64,000 bases of DNA. Source: Bacteroidetes bacterium GWF2_33_16 (GTDB lineage: Bacteria; Bacteroidota; Bacteroidia; Bacteroidales; UBA12077). Below the pieces are notes generated by a model, which saw only the letters and a program-made list of their open reading frames with translations, was not told the origin of the DNA and did not search any database. Each line of letters opens with the position of its first letter. The first letter of the stretch is position 1. Positions 37,626 to 48,394 of the stretch are shown in pieces. The stretch lies in assembly GCA_001768565.1 (NCBI GenBank), contig MEOE01000023.1:1-64000 (forward strand). Direction: 5' to 3'. The position numbers and the translations under genes were made by a program.

Positions 37626-38858
37626 ATGATATATAGATTAGCAGTTAAGCATCCAGTTTTAAATGGTGTAGTATCACTACCAGCCTCTAAAAGTATTTCG
37701 AACCGGATGTTAATAATACAAGCATTGTGTTCGGTTGATTTTAGAATACGTAATATATCGACCAGCGACGACACAAAAGTATTAATTGATGCCTTAAAAA
37801 ACTTGAATGATAAAATTGTTGATATTGGTGCGGCAGGAACATCGATGCGATTTTTAACTTCGTTTTTTTCCATTTTGCCTGGAGAAAGAATTATTACTGG
37901 CAGTAATAGGATGAAACAGAGACCAATAAACGAACTAGTCAATATTTTGCAGCAATTTGGTGCTGATATTCAATATATTGAGAATGAAAATTATCCGCCA
38001 CTTAAGATTATTGGTAAAAAACTGATTGCAGCACCTGTTACTATTAGAGGAGATATTAGTAGTCAGTTTATTAGTTCATTATTACTTATTGCCCCCTACC
38101 TAGATGGTCATTTTAGCCTTACGATAGATCAAAAGATACTGTCGAAAGATTATATAATGATGACAATTAAACTAATGGAATTGTTTGGAATTAATATTGT
38201 TTGGAACAATAACACCATTCATATTAATAAAGGACAATACAACCCGGTTGATATTAGCATTGAATCAGATTGGTCGTCGGCATCGTATTGGTTTGAGATC
38301 GTATCGCTAAATGAAAACGCAAGTATAGAGCTTATTGGATTACAATCTGAAAGCTTACAAGGTGATTCTGTTTTAACTGATTTGTACAATACACTAGGAG
38401 TTGAAGTAAAATTTACCAATTCTGGAATTCAGCTAAAATCAAAACCAACAACCTGTAATTACTTTGAATTTGATTTTGTAAACTGTCCTGATCTGGCACA
38501 AACTATTGCAGTAACACTGGTAGCCAAAAACATTCCTTTCCGACTAACAGGCTTAGATAATTTGTCGATAAAAGAAACTGATCGAATACAGGCTCTAATA
38601 ACGGAGTTTCAAAAAATGGGTATTACTATAAAAAAAGAAAGCAATAGCTGTATTTCTTGGATAGGAAATGAAACCATGCAAATATCAAATGATTTAGTTA
38701 TTGAAACCTACCATGATCACAGAATGGCTTTAGCATTTGCTCCATTGGTTATTAAAACAAAAAGGATCAAAATCATTGATCCTTATGTTGTTTCAAAATC
38801 TTATCCTAGCTATTGGGATGATTTAAGAGAAGTTGGATTTGAAATTACGGAAGAATAG
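37626..38858 (+). CDS. aroA: 3-phosphoshikimate 1-carboxyvinyltransferase (EPSP synthase)
   Basis: Sixth shikimate-pathway step, joining PEP to shikimate-3-phosphate. In 410 residues the family blocks are divergent but present: LPASKSISNRMLI (about 17-29), DIGAAGTSMRFLTSFF (about 61-76), the substrate-binding KETDRIQAL near 317, and HDHRMALAFAP near 362. It is slightly shorter than the E. coli enzyme (427). It is paired with aroB, and ends 5 bp before the convergent aminotransferase gene. Confidence 0.94.
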   Translation: MIYRLAVKHPVLNGVVSLPASKSISNRMLIIQALCSVDFRIRNISTSDDTKVLIDALKNLNDKIVDIGAAGTSMRFLTSFFSILPGERIITGSNRMKQRPINELVNILQQFGADIQYIENENYPPLKIIGKKLIAAPVTIRGDISSQFISSLLLIAPYLDGHFSLTIDQKILSKDYIMMTIKLMELFGINIVWNNNTIHINKGQYNPVDISIESDWSSASYWFEIVSLNENASIELIGLQSESLQGDSVLTDLYNTLGVEVKFTNSGIQLKSKPTTCNYFEFDFVNCPDLAQTIAVTLVAKNIPFRLTGLDNLSIKETDRIQALITEFQKMGITIKKESNSCISWIGNETMQISNDLVIETYHDHRMALAFAPLVIKTKRIKIIDPYVVSKSYPSYWDDLREVGFEITEE

Positions 38859-38863
38859 TTTAC

Positions 38864-40006
38864 TTATACTTCGGCAAAGAACAATTTTATTCTTTCGAGT
38901 CCTTCCAATATCTCAGACTTTTCACGAGCAATATTAATCCTTATAAAACCTTTTGCTTTTTCAGAAAAATGTTCACCCGGAATAACAGCTACTTTTTGTT
39001 CATCGTAAAGATCAATGGCAAATTTAAATCCATCATAAACTGCATCAGGAAGTTCAGCCCAAATAAAATATCCACCCTTAATTTTAGGAATAACAAAACC
39101 AAGTTTTGTAAGCTCAGTAGAAACTAACAAATAATTTTCGGCTAGTTTTTCTCGAACTGTTAGAATATATTTCTCTCCCAATTGATACTTTTTCAGGTAT
39201 CTAACTATTGCCTCTTGTAATATTGAAGGGGCACACAAACCAATATAATCGTGAATAGACTTAATTTTTTCCATATGATCCTCGTGAGCAGCCAAATAAC
39301 CTATTCGCCATCCAGTAATAGAGAAAGCCTTAGAAAAGCTGTTCACATAAAACAAATATTGATTGAACTTATCAATTGGCAAATATGGTTTTGTATCGAA
39401 GTATAGTTCTCTATAAACAGCATCTAATATAAGATAAATCTCCAAATCGTTACAAAGCTTAACAAGCTCCAGCATATCCTTCTTACTCCAAATTTTTCCA
39501 AAAGGATTTCCTGGAGAAGCAAGAAAAATAATGTGAACATTTTGTGTTTCGCACACTTCTTTTAGCCATTTAAAATCAACAGATCCATCTTTCTCAAATG
39601 AGAATGTAACAAACTTTTTATTAAAAATACCTGGTAGATATTTATAACTTTCATAAACCGGATCAAAGGCTAAGGCAGAGAATGGCCCATTAATCTCATT
39701 GCTTAAATATGTAAATATCAACGATAGTGCTTCAGTTGCACCTTGAACAATTAAAAAATCATCTTTGGTAAAAGGATATTGTTTTTGATATTTTTTCACT
39801 AACAGATCAAGCAATTCTGCATTTCCATTACCGGGCGCATATTGATGAATCTTTTCGCCTGAAATAGAACTAAGAATATCAGTCAATTCTTTAGGTGGAT
39901 CGAAACCAGGAATTCCCTGCGCAAAGTTAATTCCTCCTGTAGATTTCACTTTGTTACTCATAAAACTAATGTACGATCCTGTAGGTTTTTGATATTTATT
40001 TTGCAT
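38864..40006 (-). CDS. Class I/II pyridoxal-phosphate aminotransferase
   Basis: 380 residues from the ATG at 40006, which lies 11 bp inside the end of the upstream cation transporter gene. It has the class I fold with N-terminal INFAQGIPGFDPP (about 23-35), LASPGNPFGKIW, and the PLP Lys in NSFSKAFSITGWRIGY. It resembles methionine/kynurenine aminotransferases (MetC-like/YbdL group). Methionine salvage or aromatic amino acid transamination are both plausible; the neighbourhood does not settle it. A longer frame to 40105 is open but unlikely. Confidence 0.9.
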   Translation of the reverse strand: MQNKYQKPTGSYISFMSNKVKSTGGINFAQGIPGFDPPKELTDILSSISGEKIHQYAPGNGNAELLDLLVKKYQKQYPFTKDDFLIVQGATEALSLIFTYLSNEINGPFSALAFDPVYESYKYLPGIFNKKFVTFSFEKDGSVDFKWLKEVCETQNVHIIFLASPGNPFGKIWSKKDMLELVKLCNDLEIYLILDAVYRELYFDTKPYLPIDKFNQYLFYVNSFSKAFSITGWRIGYLAAHEDHMEKIKSIHDYIGLCAPSILQEAIVRYLKKYQLGEKYILTVREKLAENYLLVSTELTKLGFVIPKIKGGYFIWAELPDAVYDGFKFAIDLYDEQKVAVIPGEHFSEKAKGFIRINIAREKSEILEGLERIKLFFAEV

Positions 40007-40943
40007 TTTTTTTCTTTTTACATTCGTCTTCAATAATTTCACGAGAAAGACCAAATTTTTCTTTTTCGATATTCCCTGTAGGTTCGGTATGAACCATAAC
40101 ATCATAAATATTTTCTATTCTATCTTTTATATTGTTTTCGACTTTTTTTGCAATGAGATGACCTTCAAAAATCGTTTTCGAGCCATCCACTTCAACATCA
40201 AGTGCAATAGTAAACATATTAGAATGTCTTCGGATTCTTACTTTATGTGGATTTGTAGCGCCATCAACCTCTTCGACTGCATCAAATATTTTATAGTAAA
40301 TCGATTCATCATCAATACCATCCATTAATTCTCTGCTGGTTTCCATAAAAATTCCAAAAGCAACCTTCATAATCCAAATACTTACAGCAAGCGCTGTAAT
40401 CAAATCGAGAACAGGTAACTTAAAAACATGAGTAAAAATCAATCCAGTAAGAACCGATGAGGAAATAAGAATATCGTTCCGCATATTCTTTGCATTGGCA
40501 ATTATCATATTGCTTTGAATCAATTTTCCAACCCTGAATTGATAAAAAGCTATAGCTGATTTAGAAAAAATTGAAAATACCGTTACATAAATTGCCAGCA
40601 TTGTAGGGATTTCGTGTGATTCGTTCTTTATTAAACGAATAACAGTAGTAAAAAATAATTGTGCTCCAGCAAAGAAAATAACAAAACTCAACGCTTTGGT
40701 AGCCACTGCTTCTGCCCTACTATATCCATAAGGGTAACGATAATTAGGTGGCTTATTCATTATTTTTGCAGCAATAAGTGTAATAAAATAGGTAAGAATA
40801 TCGGTTGCTGTATCGATTCCATCGCCAATAACGGCAAGACTTCCGGATATAAACCCAATAACTATTTTAGCTACTGCCAGAATAGTATTTCCTATTATTC
40901 CAACCCAAGAGGCTGTTCTTATTTTCTTATTTCTTATCTCCAT
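39996..40943 (-). CDS. Cation diffusion facilitator (CDF) family transporter, second copy
   Basis: 315 residues with six predicted membrane helices. The TM2 metal-site signature reads GDGIDTATD, with Asp in place of the first His of the HxxxD form seen in the other CDF gene. The loop after it is YPYGYSRAE. The C-terminal domain has HKVRIRRHSN and dimerisation strands. The altered residues suggest a different metal from the protein at 2561, perhaps Mn2+ or Fe2+. The following aminotransferase gene overlaps by 11 bp. Confidence 0.9.
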   Translation of the reverse strand: MEIRNKKIRTASWVGIIGNTILAVAKIVIGFISGSLAVIGDGIDTATDILTYFITLIAAKIMNKPPNYRYPYGYSRAEAVATKALSFVIFFAGAQLFFTTVIRLIKNESHEIPTMLAIYVTVFSIFSKSAIAFYQFRVGKLIQSNMIIANAKNMRNDILISSSVLTGLIFTHVFKLPVLDLITALAVSIWIMKVAFGIFMETSRELMDGIDDESIYYKIFDAVEEVDGATNPHKVRIRRHSNMFTIALDVEVDGSKTIFEGHLIAKKVENNIKDRIENIYDVMVHTEPTGNIEKEKFGLSREIIEDECKKKKNAK

Positions 40944-40991
40944 TTTATGGGATTTACCGATTGTAAAGTTAAAAAAAGTTCCCTGTCAAAC

Positions 40992-41018
40992 AAAAAAAGC
41001 CATCTTTTAAAGATGGCT
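40992..41018 (-). terminator. Terminator of lepA
   Basis: AGCCATCTTT (40998-41007) pairs with AAAGATGGCT (41009-41018). The minus strand continues with a U run from the A tract at 40992-40998. Confidence 0.9.
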
Positions 41019-41039
41019 CATATATTATATTTATTTAAG

Positions 41040-42827
41040 TTAATCTAGTTTAAGAACCGCCAGGAATGCCTGTTGTGGAACTTCTACATTTCCCACCTGG
41101 CGCATTCGCTTTTTACCCTTCTTTTGTTTCTCTAATAATTTTCGTTTACGGGTAATATCACCACCATAACATTTTGCAGTAACATCTTTTCGAACCGCTT
41201 TGATTGTTTCGCGAGCAATAATTTTTGCACCAATAGCAGCCTGAATAGCAATATCAAACTGTTGGCGAGGAATAAGCTCCCTAAGTTTTTCGCACATTCT
41301 TCGTCCAAAATCGTAAGCATTATCGCGGTGTATTAAGGTTGATAATGCATCAACCATCTCGCCATTCAATAAAATATCGAGACGAACCAGGTTTGCTTGC
41401 TTAAATCCAGTAATATGATAATCAAATGATGCGTATCCTTTAGAAATACTTTTTAGCTTATCGTAAAAATCGAAAACAATTTCAGCCAAAGGCATATCAA
41501 ACGTTACCTCAACTCGGTTATTGGGTAAATAATGTTGATTTTTTAATACCCCACGTTTATCAATGCAAAGCTTCATGATTTGTCCCAGAAAATCTGTTTT
41601 TGAAATTACCTGGGCGTGAATATAGGGTTCTTCGATGTGTTCGATATAATTAAGCTCAGGTAATCCTGATGGATTATGAACCTCAACAATCCCTTGCTTT
41701 GTAGTATGAACCTTATATGAAACGTTTGGAACAGTTGTAATAACATCCATATCGAACTCACGATCGAGTCTTTCCTGAATAATTTCCATATGTAACAATC
41801 CAAGGAATCCGCAACGGAATCCAAATCCAAGGGCAGCTGATGATTCGGGTTCAAAAGTTAAAGAGGCATCGTTGAGCTGAAGTTTCTCCATTGAGGCTCG
41901 CAGATCTTCGTAATCATCGGCATCGACAGGATAAATACCTGCAAATACCATTGGTTTTACAAGCTCAAAACCTTCAATTGCTTTTTCGCAAGGACGATCG
42001 TAATGAGTAATTGTGTCACCAACTTTTACTTCGCGTGATGCTTTAATACCAGATATTATATAACCTACATCACCTGCTTTTAACTCATTTTTTGGAAATT
42101 GTTTTAGCTTTAAGAAGCCTATTTCATCAGCATAGTAATCTTTTCCTGTAGCAACAAACTTAACATGATCGCCCTTTTTGAGTGTTCCGTTTTTTATTTT
42201 AAAATAAGCTTCAATACCTCTGTAGTTATTAAAAACAGAATCAAATATTAAGGCTTGCAATGGTGCATCTGGATCTCCTTTTGGAGCAGGTACGGAAGAA
42301 ATGATTCGCTCAAGAATTTCATTAACTCCTAATCCTGTTTTTCCGCTTGCTTCGATAATAGTATCTCGTTTACAACCAATAAGTTCTACGATCTGATCTT
42401 TGACTTCTTCGGGCATCGCGGCATCCATATCCATTTTATTAAGGATAGGAATTATTTCCAGATCGTGCTCGATAGCGTGAAAAACATTTGAAATAGTTTG
42501 AGCCTGCACACCCTGAGTAGCATCCACAATAAGTAACGCGCCTTCGCATGCTGCAATTGACCGTGAAACTTCGTAAGAGAAATCGACATGTCCGGGAGTA
42601 TCAATAAGGTTTAAGACATACTTTTTCCCATTATGTTCATAATCCATCTGTACAGCATGGCTCTTAATGGTTATTCCGCGCTCCCTTTCCAAATCCATAT
42701 CGTCTAGCATCTGATCCTGATAATCGCGATCGGAAACTGAGCCAGTTGCCTGGAGCAATCTGTCGGCTAATGTACTCTTACCATGATCAATATGCGCAAT
42801 AATGCAAAAATTTCTAATGTGATCCAT
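41040..42827 (-). CDS. lepA: Elongation factor 4 (LepA)
   Basis: Ribosome-associated GTPase able to back-translocate and assist assembly. The 595 residues have G1 AHIDHGKST (10-18), G2/G3 with DTPGHVDF and the LepA-specific C-terminal domain ending in [24 protein letters not shown]. The [10 protein letters not shown] effector-loop block is intact. It has its own promoter and terminator, so is probably separate from the upstream metF. Confidence 0.98.
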   Translation of the reverse strand: MDHIRNFCIIAHIDHGKSTLADRLLQATGSVSDRDYQDQMLDDMDLERERGITIKSHAVQMDYEHNGKKYVLNLIDTPGHVDFSYEVSRSIAACEGALLIVDATQGVQAQTISNVFHAIEHDLEIIPILNKMDMDAAMPEEVKDQIVELIGCKRDTIIEASGKTGLGVNEILERIISSVPAPKGDPDAPLQALIFDSVFNNYRGIEAYFKIKNGTLKKGDHVKFVATGKDYYADEIGFLKLKQFPKNELKAGDVGYIISGIKASREVKVGDTITHYDRPCEKAIEGFELVKPMVFAGIYPVDADDYEDLRASMEKLQLNDASLTFEPESSAALGFGFRCGFLGLLHMEIIQERLDREFDMDVITTVPNVSYKVHTTKQGIVEVHNPSGLPELNYIEHIEEPYIHAQVISKTDFLGQIMKLCIDKRGVLKNQHYLPNNRVEVTFDMPLAEIVFDFYDKLKSISKGYASFDYHITGFKQANLVRLDILLNGEMVDALSTLIHRDNAYDFGRRMCEKLRELIPRQQFDIAIQAAIGAKIIARETIKAVRKDVTAKCYGGDITRKRKLLEKQKKGKKRMRQVGNVEVPQQAFLAVLKLD

Positions 42828-42876
42828 ATACTAACACTCAATTATCAATTCAATCCAATTTTCAATTTTGGTTGTG

Positions 42877-42884
42877 CAAAGATA
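42877..42884 (-). promoter_or_regulatory. Promoter -7 element of lepA
   Basis: Minus-strand TATCTTTG followed by CAC, a perfect TAnnTTTG match in the 83-bp gap between metF and lepA. No good -33 box was found at the usual spacing. Confidence 0.6.
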
Positions 42885-42910
42885 TTCAATATTAGTTAAT
42901 AAAGTAATAC

Positions 42911-43864
42911 CTAGAAAATGGCTTGAGCAATTTTTTTTACATTATCAGATTGATCGAGGGTATAATAATGAATTCCGGGAGCACCATATTTGATTAGTTG
43001 TTTCGATTGCTCAATAGCCCATTCAACACCCACTACTCGTACCTCTTTATTTGATTTACATTTTTTGATTTCCTGAACCAAATCGTTGGGCAAATCAATA
43101 TGAAATGTTTGTGGTAATAATGAAATATCATTTAATGTTGATACCGGTTTGATTCCTGGAATAATAGGCACATCAATTCCTATTTTTCGGCATTTATCAA
43201 CGAAACTATAAAACGTTTGGTTATCATAAAACAGCTGCGTCACAATATAATCGGCACCTTTATCTACTTTTAGCTTGAGATATTCGAGGTCGGATTCTAA
43301 ATTCGGAGCTTCGACATGTTTCTCGGGATAACCTGCAATACCAACCGAAAAATCTGTTGGCATAGCATCAACCAAATCTTCGTTCAGATAGATTCCCTTG
43401 TTCAGATTCATTATTTGCTCAATAAGTTCGCTCGAATGGCTATGACCTCCAGGCTCAGCAATAAACTGCCTGGCTCCTTTTGGTGGATCGCCGCGAAGCG
43501 CCAGCAGGTTATCAATTCCCAAAAATTGAAAATCGATCAATGCATCTTCGGTTTCTTCTTTTGTAAATCCGCCACAAATCATATGAGGAACAACGGTAAT
43601 TTTATATTTATTCTGAATTGCTGCAGCAATAGCCACAGTTCCCGGGCGTTTACGAATAACCCGTTTTTCCATTAAACCATCAGGTCGGGTTTTATAAATT
43701 ACTTCCTGCTGATGATAAGTAATATTAATATATGCCGGATTGAACTCAATCAATGGATCAATGGTGTTATAAATCTCCTGAATAGTATGGCCTTTTAATG
43801 GAGGTAACAATTCAAAAGTAAACAATGGCTTTTTTGAGTTTTTTATTTTGTCGATTACTTTCAT
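42911..43864 (-). CDS. metF: Methylenetetrahydrofolate reductase
   Basis: Flavoenzyme supplying 5-methyl-THF to methionine synthase. The 317-residue TIM barrel has the N-terminal FTFELLPPLKG with catalytic Glu, an NxxxLRGDPP-like loop (NLLALRGDPPKG, about 132-143) and YIVTQLFYD. It is the last met gene of the minus-strand series, placed after metH and a DUF559 gene. Its upstream neighbour gap holds a cloverleaf-like repeat. Confidence 0.95.
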   Translation of the reverse strand: MKVIDKIKNSKKPLFTFELLPPLKGHTIQEIYNTIDPLIEFNPAYINITYHQQEVIYKTRPDGLMEKRVIRKRPGTVAIAAAIQNKYKITVVPHMICGGFTKEETEDALIDFQFLGIDNLLALRGDPPKGARQFIAEPGGHSHSSELIEQIMNLNKGIYLNEDLVDAMPTDFSVGIAGYPEKHVEAPNLESDLEYLKLKVDKGADYIVTQLFYDNQTFYSFVDKCRKIGIDVPIIPGIKPVSTLNDISLLPQTFHIDLPNDLVQEIKKCKSNKEVRVVGVEWAIEQSKQLIKYGAPGIHYYTLDQSDNVKKIAQAIF

Positions 43865-43887
43865 AATTTATTTTGTTTTACTGCGCT

Positions 43888-43992
43888 TTTTGCCCCATCC
43901 CTGCCCTTCCCCACAGGGGAAGGGTACGCAATTCGATCTCTACCAAATTGTACTAAGTCCTCCCCACTGGGGAGGATTTAGGTGGGGCAAAA
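43888..43992. repeat. 105-bp cloverleaf-like repeat between metF and the DUF559 gene
   Basis: Outer arms TTTTGCCCCA (43888-43897) and TGGGGCAAAA (43983-43992) are perfectly complementary. Inside are two perfect hairpins: CCCTTCCCC/GGGGAAGGG (43904-43924) and TCCTCCCC/GGGGAGGA (43958-43976). The last codons of the DUF559 gene lie within it. Confidence 0.85.
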
Positions 43993-44378
43993 TGTTGCAG
44001 GTAATTTGTTATTTGATTTATTACTTTCTTTATATCTAACTCAACTTCCTTATTTGTAAATCGGATTAATTTTAGCCCAAGATTTTCTAACTCAGCAGTC
44101 CTTCCTTCATCATATTCTTTCTGATCAGGAATAGTATGATATCCGCCATCAACTTCGATTACCAATTTTGCTTCATGACAGTAAAAATCAACAATAAATT
44201 GACTTATTGCATGTTGGCGACGAAATCTATAACCCAACACTTTTTTATTCCTTAATTCATTCCATAGTACTCTTTCCATAGGAGTCATATCAAGCCTAAG
44301 ATCATGTGCTTTAGAGAGAGTTTTAGCCTTCGCTCCATGATAAATTGGATGATTTAATTTTGAATTTACAGAAAGCAT
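43953..44378 (-). CDS. DUF559-family putative endonuclease
   Basis: 141 residues of the Vsr-like PD-(D/E)xK group: the block LRLDMTPMERVLWNELRNKK is followed by the catalytic strand region RRQHAISQFIVDFYCHEAKLVIEVDGGYH, with candidate active-site Asp, Glu and nearby Lys. Family members are common in Bacteroidota and uncharacterised. The C-terminal dozen residues (KSSPVGRT end) are encoded by the right part of a cloverleaf repeat, so the gene and repeat are fused. It interrupts the metH-metF pair and is unrelated to methionine synthesis. Confidence 0.88.
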   Translation of the reverse strand: MLSVNSKLNHPIYHGAKAKTLSKAHDLRLDMTPMERVLWNELRNKKVLGYRFRRQHAISQFIVDFYCHEAKLVIEVDGGYHTIPDQKEYDEGRTAELENLGLKLIRFTNKEVELDIKKVINQITNYLQHFAPPKSSPVGRT

Positions 44379-47300
44379 TTATTTATAATTTAAGTTTTGA
44401 GATAAGCGTTTTTCGGCTTCATCAATACTAATATTTGACCGTTTTGCATATTCCTCAAGCTGATCCTTTGAAATACTTTGTACATTAAAATATTTCGATT
44501 CGGGATGTGCAATAAAAAATCCACATACCGATGCCTGAGGATACATCATATTATTTTCTGTCAAGGTTATTCCTGCTTGTTTTTCGGCATCCAATAACCT
44601 GAAAAGATCTCTTTTTAATGTATGATCTGGTAATGAGGGATACCCAATTGCAGGTCGAATTCCCTGATAGCGTTCATGCAAAAGGTCGTCCTGGGTTGAT
44701 TTTTCGAATGTTGCATACGCCCAATATTCTTTGCGTACTTTTTCGTGTATTAATTCGGTAAATGCCTCTGCTAATCGGTCTGCCATAATCTTAAGCATGA
44801 TTGCATCATAATCATTACCTTCTTTTTTGAATTGCTCAACCCATTTTTCGGCTTCGAGTCCGGCTGTTACAGCAAACATTCCAATGTAATCCTTTTTACC
44901 CGAATCTTTTGGTGCAATAAAATCAGTAAGACATAAATTCTGTTCATTGTCTGTTTTTGCATTTTGATTTCGTAAAAATGGGATCGTTGCAACAATCTCT
45001 TTTCCATTTTCAGAATACAGTTTCAGATCATCCGATTCTGCATTGGCCTGGTAAAATCCGAAAACGGCATTGGCTTTAAGCATGCTTTTCTGAATAATCT
45101 TTTCAAGCATTACCTGAGCATCATCGAAAAGTTTTTTGGCTTCTGTTCCTTTTATCGGATCTTCAAAAATCTTTGGGTACTTACCCGGAATATCCCATTG
45201 ATGAAAGAAAAATGTCCAATCGATATATTTTGCAATTTGCCTTAATGGAAAATTCTCTAATACCTTATTACCTATAAATACAGGTTTTTTGGTTTCAAAC
45301 TGATTCCAATCAATCTGCAACTTATTCTTTCTTGCTTCTTCCAAACTAATATATTTGGTCCCAGCCTTGGTCTCGAGGTATTTATTTACTGATTTTTCGT
45401 AATCAAGTTTTAGATCCTTTACGAAAATATGTTTCAGGTTTTCTGATAACAGGCTATTTACAACACCGACACTTTTTGAAGCATCTTTAACATGAACTAC
45501 CGGAGCAAAATATTCGGGTGCAATTTTAAGCGCTGTATGAATTTTCGATGTTGTTGCTCCACCTATTAATAAAGGTATTGTAAGTTTATTGCGATTCATT
45601 TCCCTTGCCACATGAATCATTTCATCGAGCGATGGAGTAATTAATCCGCTTAATCCAACAATATCAACATTTTCCTTAATTGCTGTTTCGATAATTTTCT
45701 CGGCCGGAGTCATTACTCCCAAATCAATAATATCATAATTATTGCAGGCAAGAACTACACCAACAATATTTTTTCCAATATCATGAACATCGCCTTTCAC
45801 AGTCGCCAGCAATATTTTGCCCTTAGCGGTTGTATCACCACTAAGTAGTTTTTCAGCTTCGATAAATGGCATTAAATAGGCCACTGCTTTTTTCATTACT
45901 CGGGCGCTTTTCACCACTTGGGGCAGGAACATTTTACCTGATCCAAAAAGCTCACCTACTTTGTCCATACCTTCCATTAATGGGCCTTCGATGACACTTA
46001 TTGCCGATTCTGATGTCTTTCGTATTTCCTCCACATCCTGATCAATAAAATCAAGAATACCTTTTATTAATGCATGATGTAGTCGATCCTTTACTGGATG
46101 ATTTCTCCATTCATCAAAACTTACTGTTTTATCTTTCTTACTAAAGCTTTCTTCAGCAAACGCAAGTAATCGTTGTGTTGCATCGGCTCTGCGGTTTAAC
46201 ACCAGATCTTCGGTAAGGCGAAGCAGATCCTGCGGAATCGCTTCGTAAATTTCGAGCATTCCGGGATTTACAATACCCATATCGAGACCTGCTTTGATAG
46301 CATGAAAGAGAAATACAGAATGAATAGCTTCGCGAACACGGTCGTTTCCGCGGAATGAAAACGAGAGATTACTTACCCCGCCACTCGTTTTGGCATGTGG
46401 AAGATGCTCCTTAATCCATTTTACAGCATGGATAAACTCAACCGCATAATTATTATGCTCGGACAATCCTGTTCCAATAGATAAAATATTCGAATCGAAA
46501 ATAATATCTTCTGCCGGGAAATTTGCTTTTTCGGTAAGCAGGTAATACGATCGCTTTGCAATTTCTATTTTGCGTTCGAATGTATCGGCCTGACCTGTTT
46601 CATCGAAAAGCATAACAATAGTGGCTGCGCCGTATGAACGAATTTTCGTTGCTTTCTCTATAAACGCACCTTCACCATCTTTAAGACTGATGGAGTTTAC
46701 AATTGATTTTCCTTGTACACATTTTAATCCAGCTTCAATAACCGACCATTTTGAGGAGTCAATCATTACAGGTACACGAGCTATTTCGGGTTCAGATGCA
46801 ATCATATGGAGAAATTCAGTCATTGCATTCTCTGCATCAATCAATGCATCATCCATTGAAATATCAATGATTTGGGCACCATTTTGCACCTGGTGATGGG
46901 CTACTTTTAGCGCTTCTTCGAAGTTTTCTTCCCTTATCAGCTGTGCGAACTTTTTCGATCCGGAAACATTGGTGCGTTCACCAATATTTACAAAATTTCT
47001 TGTCTTATTAATGGTTAGTGGTTCTAATCCGGATAATCGTGTGCTTTGTTCTATTTCAGGAAGTTTTCGTGGTTTGTATTTTGCAGCTACCTGAGCGATA
47101 TGTTTAATATGTTCGGCCCTGGTTCCGCAGCATCCACCAACAATATTTGCAAAATTATTCTGAAGATAATCCTCAATAAGAGCTGCCATCTCCTTTGCTG
47201 TTTGAGTGTATTGTCCAAATAAATCGGGCAAGCCGGCATTTGGATGAACACTTACATTAAACTTTGAAATCGCCGACAACTCCTCAATAAATGGACGAAG

Positions 47301-48053
47301 ACGTTTTGCTCCAAAAGCACAATTAAAACCAACACTTAATAAATCGACATGCGATACCGAATTATAAAATGCCTCGATAGTCTGACCAGCTAATAAACGG
47401 CCACTCTGGTCAGCAATAGTACCTGAAACCATAACAGGAACAACAATTCCTCTTTTTTGTGATTCTTCGTTAATAGCCAGAAGAGCTGCTTTACAATTTA
47501 AGGTATCAAAAATTGTTTCGACAAGCATAATATCGGCACCACCATCGAGCAATCCGCGAACCTGCTCCCTATATGCTGTTTTTAATTCATCAAATGAAAC
47601 CGATCTGAAACCTGGTTTGTTTACATCAGGTGAAAGTGATGCTGTTCTGTTTGTAGGGCCTATTGATCCTACAACATACCTTGGTTTTTCAGTTATATGA
47701 TTATACTTTTCGATTGCCTTACGGGCTAATTTCGCCGCTTCAACATTTAATTCATACACCACATCCTGCATTCCATAATCGGTAAGCGATATGGCATTTG
47801 AGTTAAATGTATTGGTACAGATTAAATCGGCACCAGCATCGATATAAGATTGATGTATCTCACAAATTACATTGGGTTGAGTTAATGTAAGAATATCATG
47901 ATTTCCTTTAAGTGGAATTTTGCTGAATTTAAAACGATCACCCCTATACTCAGCCTCATCTAACTTGTATGACTGCACCATAGTTCCCATAGCTCCGTCG
48001 AGGACAAAGATGCGCTCTTTTAGGTCTGATTTTAATTTTTCTAATCTATTCAT
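44379..48053 (-). CDS. metH: Cobalamin-dependent methionine synthase
   Basis: Transfers a methyl group from 5-methyl-THF to homocysteine via B12. The full-length 1224 residues contain all four modules: homocysteine-binding barrel (about 1-325, zinc Cys in GFNCAFGAK and [10 protein letters not shown]), pterin-binding barrel (about 340-610), cap and cobalamin domain (about 640-880, with [10 protein letters not shown], whose His replaces the lower B12 ligand) and the AdoMet-dependent reactivation domain (about 900-1224, [15 protein letters not shown]). It needs cobalamin, whose synthesis or uptake genes are not in the window. Confidence 0.98.
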   Translation of the reverse strand: MNRLEKLKSDLKERIFVLDGAMGTMVQSYKLDEAEYRGDRFKFSKIPLKGNHDILTLTQPNVICEIHQSYIDAGADLICTNTFNSNAISLTDYGMQDVVYELNVEAAKLARKAIEKYNHITEKPRYVVGSIGPTNRTASLSPDVNKPGFRSVSFDELKTAYREQVRGLLDGGADIMLVETIFDTLNCKAALLAINEESQKRGIVVPVMVSGTIADQSGRLLAGQTIEAFYNSVSHVDLLSVGFNCAFGAKRLRPFIEELSAISKFNVSVHPNAGLPDLFGQYTQTAKEMAALIEDYLQNNFANIVGGCCGTRAEHIKHIAQVAAKYKPRKLPEIEQSTRLSGLEPLTINKTRNFVNIGERTNVSGSKKFAQLIREENFEEALKVAHHQVQNGAQIIDISMDDALIDAENAMTEFLHMIASEPEIARVPVMIDSSKWSVIEAGLKCVQGKSIVNSISLKDGEGAFIEKATKIRSYGAATIVMLFDETGQADTFERKIEIAKRSYYLLTEKANFPAEDIIFDSNILSIGTGLSEHNNYAVEFIHAVKWIKEHLPHAKTSGGVSNLSFSFRGNDRVREAIHSVFLFHAIKAGLDMGIVNPGMLEIYEAIPQDLLRLTEDLVLNRRADATQRLLAFAEESFSKKDKTVSFDEWRNHPVKDRLHHALIKGILDFIDQDVEEIRKTSESAISVIEGPLMEGMDKVGELFGSGKMFLPQVVKSARVMKKAVAYLMPFIEAEKLLSGDTTAKGKILLATVKGDVHDIGKNIVGVVLACNNYDIIDLGVMTPAEKIIETAIKENVDIVGLSGLITPSLDEMIHVAREMNRNKLTIPLLIGGATTSKIHTALKIAPEYFAPVVHVKDASKSVGVVNSLLSENLKHIFVKDLKLDYEKSVNKYLETKAGTKYISLEEARKNKLQIDWNQFETKKPVFIGNKVLENFPLRQIAKYIDWTFFFHQWDIPGKYPKIFEDPIKGTEAKKLFDDAQVMLEKIIQKSMLKANAVFGFYQANAESDDLKLYSENGKEIVATIPFLRNQNAKTDNEQNLCLTDFIAPKDSGKKDYIGMFAVTAGLEAEKWVEQFKKEGNDYDAIMLKIMADRLAEAFTELIHEKVRKEYWAYATFEKSTQDDLLHERYQGIRPAIGYPSLPDHTLKRDLFRLLDAEKQAGITLTENNMMYPQASVCGFFIAHPESKYFNVQSISKDQLEEYAKRSNISIDEAEKRLSQNLNYK

Positions 48054-48080
48054 ATCTTTTTTTTACCACTTAGTCACTAA

Positions 48081-48098
48081 TCCCGATAGCTATCGGGA
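48081..48098. repeat. Perfect 18-bp palindrome TCCCGATAGCTATCGGGA
   Basis: Lies 28 bp upstream of the metH start, between two imperfect direct copies of ACTTAGnnCACTAA-like sequence (about 48068-48080 and 48100-48114). Member of a palindrome family also found at 48228 and 49688. Confidence 0.9.
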
Positions 48099-48126
48099 CA
48101 CTTAGAATCACTAAGTTTTTATTTAG

Positions 48127-48295
48127 ATTATCCATCATACTAATTAATAAGGGTTCGTTAGTTCAGAAAATCAACTTGTTCGCCCCTACCCTAAAGGGAG
48201 CAATTTGATTTTCTTCACACCCTTTAGTCCCGAAAGCTTTCGGGAGGGGCAATTGAAGAAAATCAACATAGCTTTTTAAGTATTAATTGGATAAT
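48127..48295. repeat. 169-bp nested inverted-repeat element between hom and metH
   Basis: Outer arms ATTATCCA...ATTAATA (48127-48150) match the complement of 48281-48295 apart from a short insertion. Inside, TGATTTTC (48206-48213) can pair either with GAAAATCA (48166-48173) or, as TGATTTTCTTCA, with TGAAGAAAATCA (48254-48265). An 18-bp palindrome (48228-48245) interrupts the right loop. The remaining gap to hom (48296-48394) shows nothing else. Confidence 0.75.
48228..48245. repeat. Perfect 18-bp palindrome TCCCGAAAGCTTTCGGGA
   Basis: Sits inside the right loop of the 48127-48295 element, replacing the few bases that would complete the loop-loop complementarity. It differs from the 48081 palindrome in the central four bases and flanking A/T. 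Confidence 0.9.
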
Positions 48296-48394
48296 CATAG
48301 TTATTAATTCTTTAAAATCTCATTCTTTTCATACTCAATATATACAACAGTCGAAGCCTAAATTTACGAAATACCAAGCATCAAAGTCAACTAA

